Source: Flavobacteriales bacterium UBA1993
GTDB lineage: Bacteria > Bacteroidota > Bacteroidia > Flavobacteriales_G > Salibacteraceae
DNA: 28,519 nucleotides
Assembly (NCBI GenBank): GCA_002336485.1
Contig: DDCZ01000050.1
Coordinates: 15,646-44,164 of the forward strand
Direction of reading: 5' to 3'
The translations under genes and the position numbers were made by a program. The stretch's first letter is position 1. Each line of letters begins with the position of its first letter. The notes under the pieces were generated by a model. That model ran no database searches. It had not been told where the DNA came from and worked only from the letters and a program-made list of their open reading frames with translations. Below, piece by piece: positions 8,188 through 15,598 of the stretch.

Positions 8188-8207
8188 GAGAAAGACTCAG
8201 AGCTAAT

Positions 8208-8225
8208 TACTTGTATATACAAGTA
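8208..8225. promoter_or_regulatory. perfect 18-bp palindrome, probable MarR operator
   Basis: TACTTGTATATACAAGTA at 8208-8225 is its own reverse complement with no mismatch. MarR dimers typically bind palindromes of 16-20 bp. It ends 19 bp before the MarR ATG, and its TTG (8211-8213) is at the right distance to be the -33 element of the MarR promoter. A bound dimer would therefore block RNA polymerase, implying autorepression. Confidence 0.65.
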
Positions 8226-8240
8226 TATTCATTATGTTTG
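8211..8240 (+). promoter_or_regulatory. candidate promoter of the MarR-membrane protein operon
   Basis: TTG at 8211-8213 and TATGTTTG at 8233-8240 (exact TAnnTTTG) are 19 bp apart, the normal spacing of the Bacteroidota primary sigma factor. The start codon begins only 5 bp after the -7 box, so the transcript may be leaderless or nearly so. No Shine-Dalgarno sequence is present. Confidence 0.5.
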
Positions 8241-8244
8241 ATGT

Positions 8245-8682
8245 ATGTCAAATACATCATTCGATGATATTCAGCCGCAGTTCTGTGTAAACGCTAAGAT
8301 TCGCAGGATTCATAGGTTAATGAATTCACCCTATCAAGATCTCATAAAACCCTATGGTTTGAAAGGGAGCATGCTCAGTATCCTATTCATGATCGGAAAA
8401 ACAGACGCCAATCAGAAACTGATTTCTCGGCAATTGGTACTAGATGAGTCTACAATGAGTCGGGACATGAAGAAGCTGGAATCCATGAATTTAATAGAAC
8501 GCGAAAAGGGCTCGGATGCAAGACATAGCATTTTGTCCATTACTGAGGCGGGTATGCGATTGCTCAATGAATTAGCGCCAAAGTGGCAAGCCTTGCATGA
8601 TAGCATGGAAAAGAAGTTGGGAAGTGAGAGCATCGTTGCCATTGATCAGATAATGGCGTCACTCGAAAACCAGGAACCATGA
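8245..8682 (+). CDS. MarR family transcriptional regulator
   Basis: Winged-helix dimeric DNA-binding protein, 145 aa, the usual family size. It has an N-terminal dimerisation helix (FCVNAKIRRIHRLM), a helix-turn-helix recognition region QLVLDESTMSRDMKKLESMNLI (about 64-85), a wing with REKGSDARHSILSITEAG, and a C-terminal dimerisation helix. The ligand cannot be predicted. The palindrome 20 bp upstream suggests autoregulation. Its stop overlaps the next ATG (ATGA), so it is translationally coupled to the membrane protein gene. It may also govern the preceding KAS III gene, although that gene lies upstream of the operator and has its own leader. Confidence 0.92.
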   Translation: MSNTSFDDIQPQFCVNAKIRRIHRLMNSPYQDLIKPYGLKGSMLSILFMIGKTDANQKLISRQLVLDESTMSRDMKKLESMNLIEREKGSDARHSILSITEAGMRLLNELAPKWQALHDSMEKKLGSESIVAIDQIMASLENQEP

Positions 8683-9356
8683 TTGAGACACCGATCCCCC
8701 TTCAGATTTCGTTCATAGTTATCACGGTGCTGGCTGTTTTTGGTCTGTACCGGGCTACGCGTAGCTATATTGTGCTTGGCGCTTCTCTAGCAATTATGGG
8801 ACTCACAGCTGCCCTTAGTTTGGTTGGCTTCTATCTTCAACCAGACGCCATGCCACCGCGATTGCCTTTTGTGGTATTACCTTCATTGCTCGGAATAATG
8901 TGGCTTCTCTTCTCTCCCAAAGGCAAGGCCATTCTAGACAATGTTCAACTTTCTACACTGACTTACATTCATACAGTTCGAGTGCCGGTTGAACTATCCA
9001 TTCTAGCCCTGTTTATGCATGGATTAATGCCTGAGTCTATGTCCTTTAAAGGGCGAAACTTTGACATCTTATCCGGGCTCACAGCACCATTCATTGCATA
9101 CGTTGGCTACATTAAAAATAGACTGGGTAATGGCCCTTTAATTGCTTGGAATATAGTGTGTTTGATTCTCGTACTTCAAGTTGTAGTTACGGGGTTGTTT
9201 TCAGCTCCAAGTGTGATGCAACAGCTTCATTTTGATCAGCCAAACGTGGCTGTTCTCATATTCCCATACGTATGGTTGCCAGCTGTGGTAGTTCCTATTG
9301 TCATACTTGCACACATTGTAGCGTTGCGAGATCTATTTCGATCATCAAAGGGCTAG
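8679..9356 (+). CDS. multi-pass membrane protein of unknown function
   Basis: 225 aa, almost entirely hydrophobic. About seven membrane segments can be picked out, starting near residues 9, 32, 62, 100, 128, 155 and 190, with short polar loops such as SPKGKA and KNRLGNGP. There is no recognisable transporter motif or enzymatic signature. It overlaps the MarR gene by 4 bp (ATGA), so it is probably the regulated target, perhaps a transporter or stress-related integral membrane protein. That role is inferred from context only. Confidence 0.75.
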   Translation: MIETPIPLQISFIVITVLAVFGLYRATRSYIVLGASLAIMGLTAALSLVGFYLQPDAMPPRLPFVVLPSLLGIMWLLFSPKGKAILDNVQLSTLTYIHTVRVPVELSILALFMHGLMPESMSFKGRNFDILSGLTAPFIAYVGYIKNRLGNGPLIAWNIVCLILVLQVVVTGLFSAPSVMQQLHFDQPNVAVLIFPYVWLPAVVVPIVILAHIVALRDLFRSSKG

Positions 9357-9379
9357 ATGGCAGAGGAGGCCTTAGCCAT
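9357..9379. terminator. hairpin filling the gap between convergent genes
   Basis: ATGGC (9357-9361) pairs with GCCAT (9375-9379); after a 2 x 2 mismatch, AGG pairs with CCT around a 3-nt loop. It begins at the base after the membrane protein stop codon and takes up most of the 32 bp before the convergent SnoaL-like gene ends, so it could act in both directions. There is no strong T tract. Confidence 0.4.
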
Positions 9380-9388
9380 GAAAACTAG

Positions 9389-10162
9389 CTAGAATTTCCC
9401 GGCGTTAAGCCATTCGTGTTTGGGCGGAATTTTTTCTGATGCGTCCCAGTGCTCCACTACTTTTCCATTTTCGATTCGGAACAAATCGGCTTGCGCATGC
9501 TCGTCCCCATGCCAAGTGGCTTTGGAGAGCGTAGCAACATAGTTTCCGCTTCCAACACATAAGACTACTTCTTTATAATGCAGAGGGCATTCAGGGTCTT
9601 TAAGGAAAGATCGATGGGCCTGAATACCATCAGCACTGTTTGGTGTGTGTTGAATGAATTGATCTATCGAAACATACTTCTCCAAACTGTCCATACCGGT
9701 TCGATCAATGTACAGGTCTCGAATCATGGAGCGTATTAGGGCCTTGTTTTCGTTGCTCCTGTCAAGGTCGATTACGCGAAAACCTCCGTCGATAGAAGAG
9801 TGGCCGCCATAGTTTGATTCGTTGAATTCTGAGATCACGTCCCAATGCTCGATGAGTTTGTCATCGTTGTCTGTATCAAAGAAGTCAAGGGTCACCCATT
9901 TGGCAGCGCCATCATTCAAACTCTGATACACATGAAGAAACACCATGTTTCCATCTTCAAAACTTCGAATAACCTGTATATCTCTTTTTGGGTTTCGAAC
10001 TACGAACTCCTTGAAGAATTCGGAAAACCCTGCTTTTCCATCCTTTACATGCGTGTTGTGTTGGGTGTATCGATCGCCTGTGTAGCGCTCAATTGCCGTG
10101 GTGTCACCGTCGCGAATTCCGTCAAGGTAAAGCCCAATTGCATTATCGATTTTCTTACTCAT
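9389..10162 (-). CDS. tandem SnoaL-like (NTF2-fold) protein
   Basis: 257 aa made of two NTF2/SnoaL-like alpha+beta cone domains, about residues 1-115 and 135-255. Each has the family pattern: an N-terminal helix, a YTGDRYTQHNTHVKDG-type or SIDQFIQHTPNSADG-type strand, and a final strand ending EHWD (IEHWDVISE and VEHWDASEK). Such proteins bind or isomerise small hydrophobic molecules; single-domain relatives are called SnoaL-like polyketide cyclases or steroid isomerases. The activity here is unknown. I chose the ATG at 10162; an upstream TTG at 10171 would add three residues. It overlaps the FrnE-like gene by 8 bp and is the last gene of the operon. No signal peptide is visible, so it should be cytoplasmic. 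Confidence 0.82.
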   Translation of the reverse strand: MSKKIDNAIGLYLDGIRDGDTTAIERYTGDRYTQHNTHVKDGKAGFSEFFKEFVVRNPKRDIQVIRSFEDGNMVFLHVYQSLNDGAAKWVTLDFFDTDNDDKLIEHWDVISEFNESNYGGHSSIDGGFRVIDLDRSNENKALIRSMIRDLYIDRTGMDSLEKYVSIDQFIQHTPNSADGIQAHRSFLKDPECPLHYKEVVLCVGSGNYVATLSKATWHGDEHAQADLFRIENGKVVEHWDASEKIPPKHEWLNAGKF

Positions 10163-10835
10163 TACTGCCAACCACCTTGTTTATGGTTTTGATTAAATCA
10201 TCCGATGAGGTGTACCCATTCGCAACCATAAAGAGCTGCCCGTCATGGCGAATAACCACAGAAGGAAATCCGCGCACTCCCATTTCTGAGCTGAGCTGAA
10301 AGTCCGCGTTGGTCTCATACCGGACATCCTCAGACTCAAATAGTTTCTTGTATTCAGTTGTGTCAAGACCGAAATCCTGAGCGATGGAAATGAATGTTTC
10401 AACACTGCGCATATTGGCGCCATCAACGTAGAATGCCGTTTGAACCGCTTTGAAGAAGTCAAGCTCTATTTCTGGATTCATTTTTCGAGCAACAACTACC
10501 GCACGACACGCGGGTTCCGTGTCGTATACCAGTGACTCATCTTTTAGGATATCGTAGTTGAATGGTTGATTCGTCCTTTTCTCCACATCTTTCCAATGGT
10601 GAGCTAAGAATTCGCCTAAGTCTTTGTTTGTCTCTGTTCCGCCAGGACGCAGACCTCCCATGACCAATTTGAATTCGTAATCGGGTAGGGCGTCTTTCAA
10701 TTCAGAGATCTCCGGTGCAAATCCATAACACCAGCTGCACATTGGGTCGCCTATATAAATGATCACAGGGTTTTGAGCTTGAAGCCAAGAGAAAGACATA
10801 GCGAGGAGAAGAGTTAAAGTGAGTTTTTGAAACAT
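10155..10835 (-). CDS. secreted DsbA/FrnE-family thioredoxin-fold protein
   Basis: 226 aa. Residues 1-21 form a signal peptide ending in WLQAQ. The active-site motif PMCSWCYGF gives a CxxC pair (C33, C36), followed by the helical insertion of DsbA/FrnE proteins and the cis-proline loop GFPSVV near residue 190. FrnE-type proteins are usually cytoplasmic; this one appears exported, so it probably handles disulfides or another thiol reaction in the periplasm. I preferred the ATG at 10835 over an in-frame TTG at 10847 because it gives a normal signal peptide. It lies 34 bp after the outer-membrane protein gene and overlaps the SnoaL-like gene. Confidence 0.88.
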   Translation of the reverse strand: MFQKLTLTLLLAMSFSWLQAQNPVIIYIGDPMCSWCYGFAPEISELKDALPDYEFKLVMGGLRPGGTETNKDLGEFLAHHWKDVEKRTNQPFNYDILKDESLVYDTEPACRAVVVARKMNPEIELDFFKAVQTAFYVDGANMRSVETFISIAQDFGLDTTEYKKLFESEDVRYETNADFQLSSEMGVRGFPSVVIRHDGQLFMVANGYTSSDDLIKTINKVVGSNE

Positions 10836-10869
10836 AATGGAGATCAAAGTTGTGAATAATCAACACATA

Positions 10870-11376
10870 CTATTCATGTTTTGTTGGGATTTCAAATCGA
10901 TAAAAAAGACCAAGGCTGACAAACTGATCCGCTAATGGCCCCTCCAATCTCGAGTATTCTCCAAACAGCGTGAACGACTTGATGTTTCTGTGTATTCCAG
11001 CACCCCACATCATCCCAATTCCCTCGTGGTTTCCATGGATTTCAGAGCGCTCCCAACTGTAATTAATTCCCACTAAAGGGTAGACTCCAATCAGTGGAAC
11101 TTTAATGATGTAATGCAAAATAAAATTCGTTTCATAAAGGTCGGCTTCGTCGGCTGGCGTGAATGAAAATTCGGACCCAAAACACCACTTCTCCATTACG
11201 TTGTAATAGATTCTTGAGTTAATACCCACCATCGATTCCTTTATGGAGTAAGGGGTTGCCACACCTACGGAAATGGAATTTGGCTCTAAAAGGCAGTGAT
11301 CACTTTCTTCCTCCTGCGAGAGTAGCGGCAATGACAAGCACAATAGGCAGATAAACAGCAGGTTGCGCTTAATCAT
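10870..11376 (-). CDS. small outer-membrane beta-barrel-like protein
   Basis: 168 aa with a clear signal peptide (MIKRNLLFICLLCLSLPLLSQ) followed by alternating hydrophobic and polar strands: a YSIKESMVGINSRIYYN region, GVYPLVGINYSW, MMWGAGIHRNIK and a last strand VSLGLFYRFEI ending near the C-terminus with an aromatic residue. This suggests an eight-strand-type barrel of the OmpA/OmpW size class. No specific family can be named. Its start codon overlaps the end of the Rieske-glutamate-synthase-like gene by 8 bp, so it belongs to that operon, which is unusual company for an outer-membrane protein. Confidence 0.7.
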   Translation of the reverse strand: MIKRNLLFICLLCLSLPLLSQEEESDHCLLEPNSISVGVATPYSIKESMVGINSRIYYNVMEKWCFGSEFSFTPADEADLYETNFILHYIIKVPLIGVYPLVGINYSWERSEIHGNHEGIGMMWGAGIHRNIKSFTLFGEYSRLEGPLADQFVSLGLFYRFEIPTKHE

Positions 11377-12982
11377 GTTTGACTCCCGCGAAGGGTATTC
11401 CAGTTAACTGATGCATGCTATAATCAAGTGTGGATAGATCTGATGAGCTAAACTTGGTTACATCATCATGCCCGCAAGAGCGAGCAACAACTTTCATTAA
11501 GTCCGCAGTAGCGCCAAAGAAGGTACCCAATTGTTTTGCAGATGATTCGATCATCAACCTGCTCCTTAGGTTTTCCTTTTGGGTTGCAATTCCGACCGGG
11601 CAGTTATTGCTTCCACAGGCTCGCATTCCAAGACAACCTATGGCCTGTAACGCCGAGTTTGAAACAGCCACGGCATCGGCTCCCATCATCATTGCCTTGG
11701 CGAAGTCTTCTGGTAATCGTAGGCCGCCTGTAATGATCAAGGTTACGTCTTTGGCGCCAACGGCGTCCAAGTGCTTTCGCGCGCGTGCTAGGGCCGGAAT
11801 AGTTGGTACGTTAATGTTGTCTCTCAGTATGGTAGGAGCGGAGCCTGTGCCACCGCCACGGCCGTCTAAAATGATATAATCGACACCAACTTCGAGTGCG
11901 AAGTCTATGTCTGCCTCTATGCGACTTGCAGCGATCTTAAACCCAATCGGAATTCCGCCTGTTTTTTCTCGGACCTCTTCGGCAAAAACTCTAAAGTCTG
12001 ATGCGGTATTAAAGTCGGGAAATGCAGCCGGTGAGATTGCGGTTTCGCCTTGTTTAAGTCCACGGACCTCAGCAATTTCCTTTGTCACTTTATGCCCTGG
12101 AAGGTGTCCGCCAGTGCCTGTTTTAGCACCTTGACCTCCTTTGAAGTGAAAGGCCTGGGCCTTTTTTACTTTGTCCCATGAGAAGCCAAATTTGCCAGAT
12201 GCCAGTTCGTAGAAATAGCGCGAATTACTGGACTGCTCTTCAGGAAGCATTCCTCCTTCACCACTGCAGATTCCTGTTCCCGCCAATTCAGCTCCTTTAC
12301 TGAGCGCAATTTTAGCCTCGCGAGACAGTGCGCCAAAACTCATGTCAGACACGAATACGGGAATATCAAGCTCCAGTGGCTTCTTGGCTCGTGACCCAAT
12401 CACAACCTTGGTTTTCACGTCCTCATGATCTAAGAGTGGTCGGCGCGAAAGCTGTGCCGGTAGAAACTGGATATTTTCCCACTTTGGAAGTAGGTTTCTA
12501 TCCACACCCATACTGGCAGATGGACCGTGGTGTCCGTAGTTTTTTAGGCCATTTCGCGCAAGTTCTTGAATGTATCCTGTAAACGGTTCGGTCGCTGCAG
12601 GATGCGTGTCAGCATATTGACCTTGATATTGATCCCGATTGAATGGCTGTGGATGTGCGACTTTATACTCTTCAATTTCCTCCTCATTCACCCAAACCCA
12701 ACCATCTGTGATTTCAGTGTAGAATTTATGCAAGACTTCTTTGTTGTTGTACTCGCTCACGCCAGTGTCGTATCGATAGTCCCAACCGTGAACTCCGCAG
12801 ATTAGGTTTTCTCCTTCAACATGGCCGTCCGCCATCAAAGCTCCTCGATGCAGACATCTACCGTATAGAACGGAGACTTCGTCATCGTAGCGAACAGAAA
12901 CAAGATCCAGGCCGCTCACCTGATGCGCCTGTGGTAGTTTATTTTCAAGTGAGTTGAATTCAACGAGTTTGATTTTCTTCAT
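11369..12982 (-). CDS. Rieske-fused FMN-binding glutamate synthase-like protein
   Basis: 537 aa in two parts. Residues about 5-100 form a Rieske [2Fe-2S] domain: ligands C43 and H45 in CLHRG, and C62 and H65 in CGVHGW. Residues about 150-505 form the FMN-binding (alpha/beta)8 domain of the glutamate synthase large subunit, with SFGALSREAK, a GGQGAKTGTGGHLPG loop, LDGRGGGTGSAP, and the [3Fe-4S] cysteines C449, C455 and C460 in a CX5CX4CPVG arrangement. There is no glutamine amidotransferase domain and no gltD gene nearby, so ordinary GOGAT activity is unlikely. A cytoplasmic FMN oxidoreductase with a built-in electron entry point is the best description; the substrate is unknown. It is the first gene of the four-gene minus-strand operon. 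Confidence 0.9.
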   Translation of the reverse strand: MKKIKLVEFNSLENKLPQAHQVSGLDLVSVRYDDEVSVLYGRCLHRGALMADGHVEGENLICGVHGWDYRYDTGVSEYNNKEVLHKFYTEITDGWVWVNEEEIEEYKVAHPQPFNRDQYQGQYADTHPAATEPFTGYIQELARNGLKNYGHHGPSASMGVDRNLLPKWENIQFLPAQLSRRPLLDHEDVKTKVVIGSRAKKPLELDIPVFVSDMSFGALSREAKIALSKGAELAGTGICSGEGGMLPEEQSSNSRYFYELASGKFGFSWDKVKKAQAFHFKGGQGAKTGTGGHLPGHKVTKEIAEVRGLKQGETAISPAAFPDFNTASDFRVFAEEVREKTGGIPIGFKIAASRIEADIDFALEVGVDYIILDGRGGGTGSAPTILRDNINVPTIPALARARKHLDAVGAKDVTLIITGGLRLPEDFAKAMMMGADAVAVSNSALQAIGCLGMRACGSNNCPVGIATQKENLRSRLMIESSAKQLGTFFGATADLMKVVARSCGHDDVTKFSSSDLSTLDYSMHQLTGIPFAGVKHD

Positions 12983-13148
12983 AGTTTATGATAGAGGTTT
13001 AGATACTAAGACGTCATATTGCAACAATCATTACAGCTATTTCGAAATGCTTTGGTGAAGTGAATCCGAAATATACGTGGCAAAAAGAGAGCCTTGCGAT
13101 TTTATTGGTTCGCGCCTCGAATTGAATGTTAGCGTTGGTGCGCTGGCC

Positions 13149-13799
13149 TCAAACCCTTGACATCACTAGAACCAAAGCCAAAGCGATAAGCACGACAACT
13201 TTGATCCACTTGGTTATTACCCAAAACCTTGGGTTTTTAATTACAGCAGCTAGACTGCCTGCAACCAATGCGATTCCTGAAAAAACTAAGAATGAACAGA
13301 GTATAAATACAAGTCCGAGAATTATCATCTGAACCATTGGACTCCATGCATTTACATCATTAGATACAAACTGAGGCAAAAGCACCATAAAGAAGAGGGT
13401 GACCTTTGGATTCAACACATTCATCCAAAATCCTTTTCGCACCAGTTTCAGAAGTGGTTCTCGATTTGAAAGCGGACCTATCTCGACGTTCATGGCTGGC
13501 TCCTTAAAAGCACCGTAGGCCATGTAGAGTAAATACAGGGTGCCAAGCACCTTTAGAATATTGAATGCCATTTCTGACTCGAAAACAATGACGCTTAGTC
13601 CTGTGGCCACCAAGGTGGTGTGAATCAACACGCCACTAACCAGCCCAGTGGTGATCCCGACTCCTTGTCTCCAGCCTTTGGAAATGCTTTCGGTCAACAC
13701 GTAAATATTATCTGGACCGGGCATGAGAGCCAAGGCGACGCTAGCCGTCAGAAAACCAATTAGTAGTTGTAAATCCACCCTCAAGGTTAGTTCAATCAT
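13149..13799 (-). CDS. LysE family amino-acid exporter
   Basis: 216-aa inner-membrane protein with about six hydrophobic segments and the family signature ALMPGPDN near residue 28 of the chosen start. It then follows the LysE/RhtB pattern: GWRQGVGITTGLVSGVL, a conserved FWMNVLNPK near mid-protein and a hydrophobic C-terminus. It probably exports an amino acid or derivative by proton antiport; the substrate is not predictable. The frame continues upstream to 13874, but those 25 extra residues are polar and overlap the BCCT relic on the other strand, so I set the start at 13799 (MIELTLRVD). Confidence 0.9.
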   Translation of the reverse strand: MIELTLRVDLQLLIGFLTASVALALMPGPDNIYVLTESISKGWRQGVGITTGLVSGVLIHTTLVATGLSVIVFESEMAFNILKVLGTLYLLYMAYGAFKEPAMNVEIGPLSNREPLLKLVRKGFWMNVLNPKVTLFFMVLLPQFVSNDVNAWSPMVQMIILGLVFILCSFLVFSGIALVAGSLAAVIKNPRFWVITKWIKVVVLIALALVLVMSRV

Positions 13800-13837
13800 T
13801 ATTATTGACCGTACTCCGCGTAAATTATTTTCAATCC

Positions 13838-14165
13838 ATGAAACGAATTGAGCCAAAGGTGTTTTTGCCTCCATTCATTCTATTGATTGTTGCGCTGCTA
13901 ATCAGCTTTTGGATTCTGGGATTTTCAAAGTGCGATCCGCGCTGTGAATGATTGGATCCTCAACCGGTTTGAGGGGTTGTTTATTTGGATTCTGCCATCG
14001 GGATTCAACATCGTAAGGTCGTCCGTTTTAACGGTACAGTGTTGAGTCAAGAACAGATGGGGGCGAGGTAAGTGGCCACGTGTTGTACGTGATGTTGAGC
14101 TTTTCCGGCATAGTTGGTGTGCAAATGCTGAGCAACCTAGGAGGGTTGCCGAGCCTTTTCTTACT
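13838..14165 (+). pseudogene. decayed N-terminal fragment of a BCCT (betaine/choline/carnitine) transporter gene
   Basis: No intact gene fits this stretch, but transporter-like pieces appear in order across frames. From the ATG at 13838 a 37-codon frame reads MKRIEPKVFLPPFILLIVAL and onward, like the start and first helix of BCCT transporters. From 13932 in the next frame comes AIRAVNDWILNRFEGLFIW, like their conserved ..NDWIL..F.WLF.. segment. From 14107 FSGIVGVQML, and from 14145 VAEPF, recall the family's FSxGIGxGMLFWGVAEP core. The distance from the ATG to VAEP (about 310 bp) is what an intact BCCT gene would have. The remaining roughly 400 codons are missing. This fills the 389-bp space between the LysE and POT genes. 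The identification rests on motif memory, not a search. Confidence 0.6.
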
Positions 14166-14188
14166 GACCGTCACATATGATTCAATGA

Positions 14189-15547
14189 TTATCCTTCTAC
14201 TCCAGAAAGCTCGGTAATATCATCTTCTGCACCATGACTGATTACTTTCAGCTTCTTGACAAACAAGAATATCAGAATTCCAACGAATAGACAGGCAAGC
14301 GCAATCACACTAAAGACCGCCATTTCTCCTGCCTCCTGAGCCGCTTCACCTAAAATGCCCGCGGCTTTATTACCCAAACCTGTAATGGCAAAATAGGCTC
14401 CCATCATTAAACTGGCATATTTAGCCGGGGCCAACTTGGTTATAAATGAAAGTGCCACAGGTGAAATGCTCAACTCGGCAATAACATGAAGGAAATACGA
14501 AAAGAGAAGCCAATATATAGGTGCCTTGCCCAGCATATTTAAAGACGCGTCGTAAACAGCTCCCATTAGAGCTAGGAAGCTGATACTCATGATTATCATA
14601 CCAACTCCCATTTTGAATATCGCGCTAGACTCTTTCCCCATGTTCCCCCATTTTAACCATAGCCAAGCCATTGGGGCACCTATTAAGACTACGTAAAAAG
14701 CATGTAAGGATTGAAACCAACTAGTAGGAACCTCAAACCCAAAAACGAATCTGTCCACGCTATCTCGAGCATATAGATTCATCAATCCACCGGCCTGCTC
14801 GTAGGCTGCCCAGAAAACAATCACAATTAGAAAAGACAGCAGGAGCACCACAATCCGATCCTTTTCTACCTTAGTCAAAGGCTGATCTGCTAAATGACCG
14901 TGCGTAGGTGAATGCTTGAGTAAATTTCCCACAGCTTTCAAATGTTTACCACCAAATACAAAGACTGCCTGGCCAACGATCATTCCAAATCCAGCGAGAG
15001 AAAAGCCAAGGTGCCAATCTACTTTTTCCCCGAAATATCCGACCAATATTGGTGCAGCAAGCGCTCCGATATTAATCCCGATATAGAATAAGGTGAAGCC
15101 GGCGTCGCGCTTAGAGTCTCCCTTTGGGTAAAGGCCGCCAACCATGGTGCTAATATTTGGTTTAAGCAAGCCTACACCGCATACTAGCAGTAACAAGCCT
15201 GAATAGAACATCATAATACTATCCACGGCCAAAGAGAATTGCCCGAGTATTATAAATACCCCGCCTACAACGACAGATTTCTTTTGACCCAACCATTTGT
15301 CCGCAATGGCACCTCCAAAAATTCCCATGAAATAGACGAACATCCCATACCATCCGTAGAGCGCTAAGGCCTCTTTACTGGTCCAACCCAATCCAGGGTT
15401 TAATTTGTCCGTCGTTTCGGCAGTAAGGTAAAGCACCAAAATGGCCCGCATACCGTAGAAACTGAAGCGCTCCCACAACTCAGTGAAAAATAATATAAAG
15501 AGTCCCTTTGGGTGACCGAGAAAGGTTTCTTGCGATGTTTGATTCAT
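14189..15547 (-). CDS. proton-dependent oligopeptide transporter (POT/PTR2 family)
   Basis: Major-facilitator transporter for di- and tripeptides, 452 aa with about 12-14 membrane helices. The POT signature ELWERFSFYGMRA (ExxERFxYYG type) is in helix 1. GGAIADKWLGQKK follows in loop 2-3, KPNISTMVGGLY in helix 4-5, and the FYxxINxG motif as FYIGINIGA. The cytoplasmic middle loop holds a short His/Pro-rich patch (HSPTHGHL). The ATG at 15547 gives a normal N-terminus. It diverges from the acetyltransferase gene across a 51-bp gap that must hold both promoters; I could not assign convincing boxes there. Confidence 0.94.
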   Translation of the reverse strand: MNQTSQETFLGHPKGLFILFFTELWERFSFYGMRAILVLYLTAETTDKLNPGLGWTSKEALALYGWYGMFVYFMGIFGGAIADKWLGQKKSVVVGGVFIILGQFSLAVDSIMMFYSGLLLLVCGVGLLKPNISTMVGGLYPKGDSKRDAGFTLFYIGINIGALAAPILVGYFGEKVDWHLGFSLAGFGMIVGQAVFVFGGKHLKAVGNLLKHSPTHGHLADQPLTKVEKDRIVVLLLSFLIVIVFWAAYEQAGGLMNLYARDSVDRFVFGFEVPTSWFQSLHAFYVVLIGAPMAWLWLKWGNMGKESSAIFKMGVGMIIMSISFLALMGAVYDASLNMLGKAPIYWLLFSYFLHVIAELSISPVALSFITKLAPAKYASLMMGAYFAITGLGNKAAGILGEAAQEAGEMAVFSVIALACLFVGILIFLFVKKLKVISHGAEDDITELSGVEG

Positions 15548-15598
15548 GCGATGAAAATAAGATGATCATCGGACTTCAATTTTGAATAATCTTGAAAT

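Noticed and set aside
11430..11879. 149-codon plus-strand open frame
   Set aside because: It lies antisense within the Rieske-glutamate-synthase-like gene, has no recognisable domain and a composition expected of a mirror of a conserved protein.
11369..12982. Classical glutamate synthase (GOGAT) large subunit
   Set aside because: No glutamine amidotransferase domain, no gltD neighbour, and an added Rieske domain argue against standard GOGAT function.
13800..13874. N-terminal extension of the LysE gene
   Set aside because: The extra 25 residues are polar and lack family similarity; the plus strand here is better explained by the BCCT relic.
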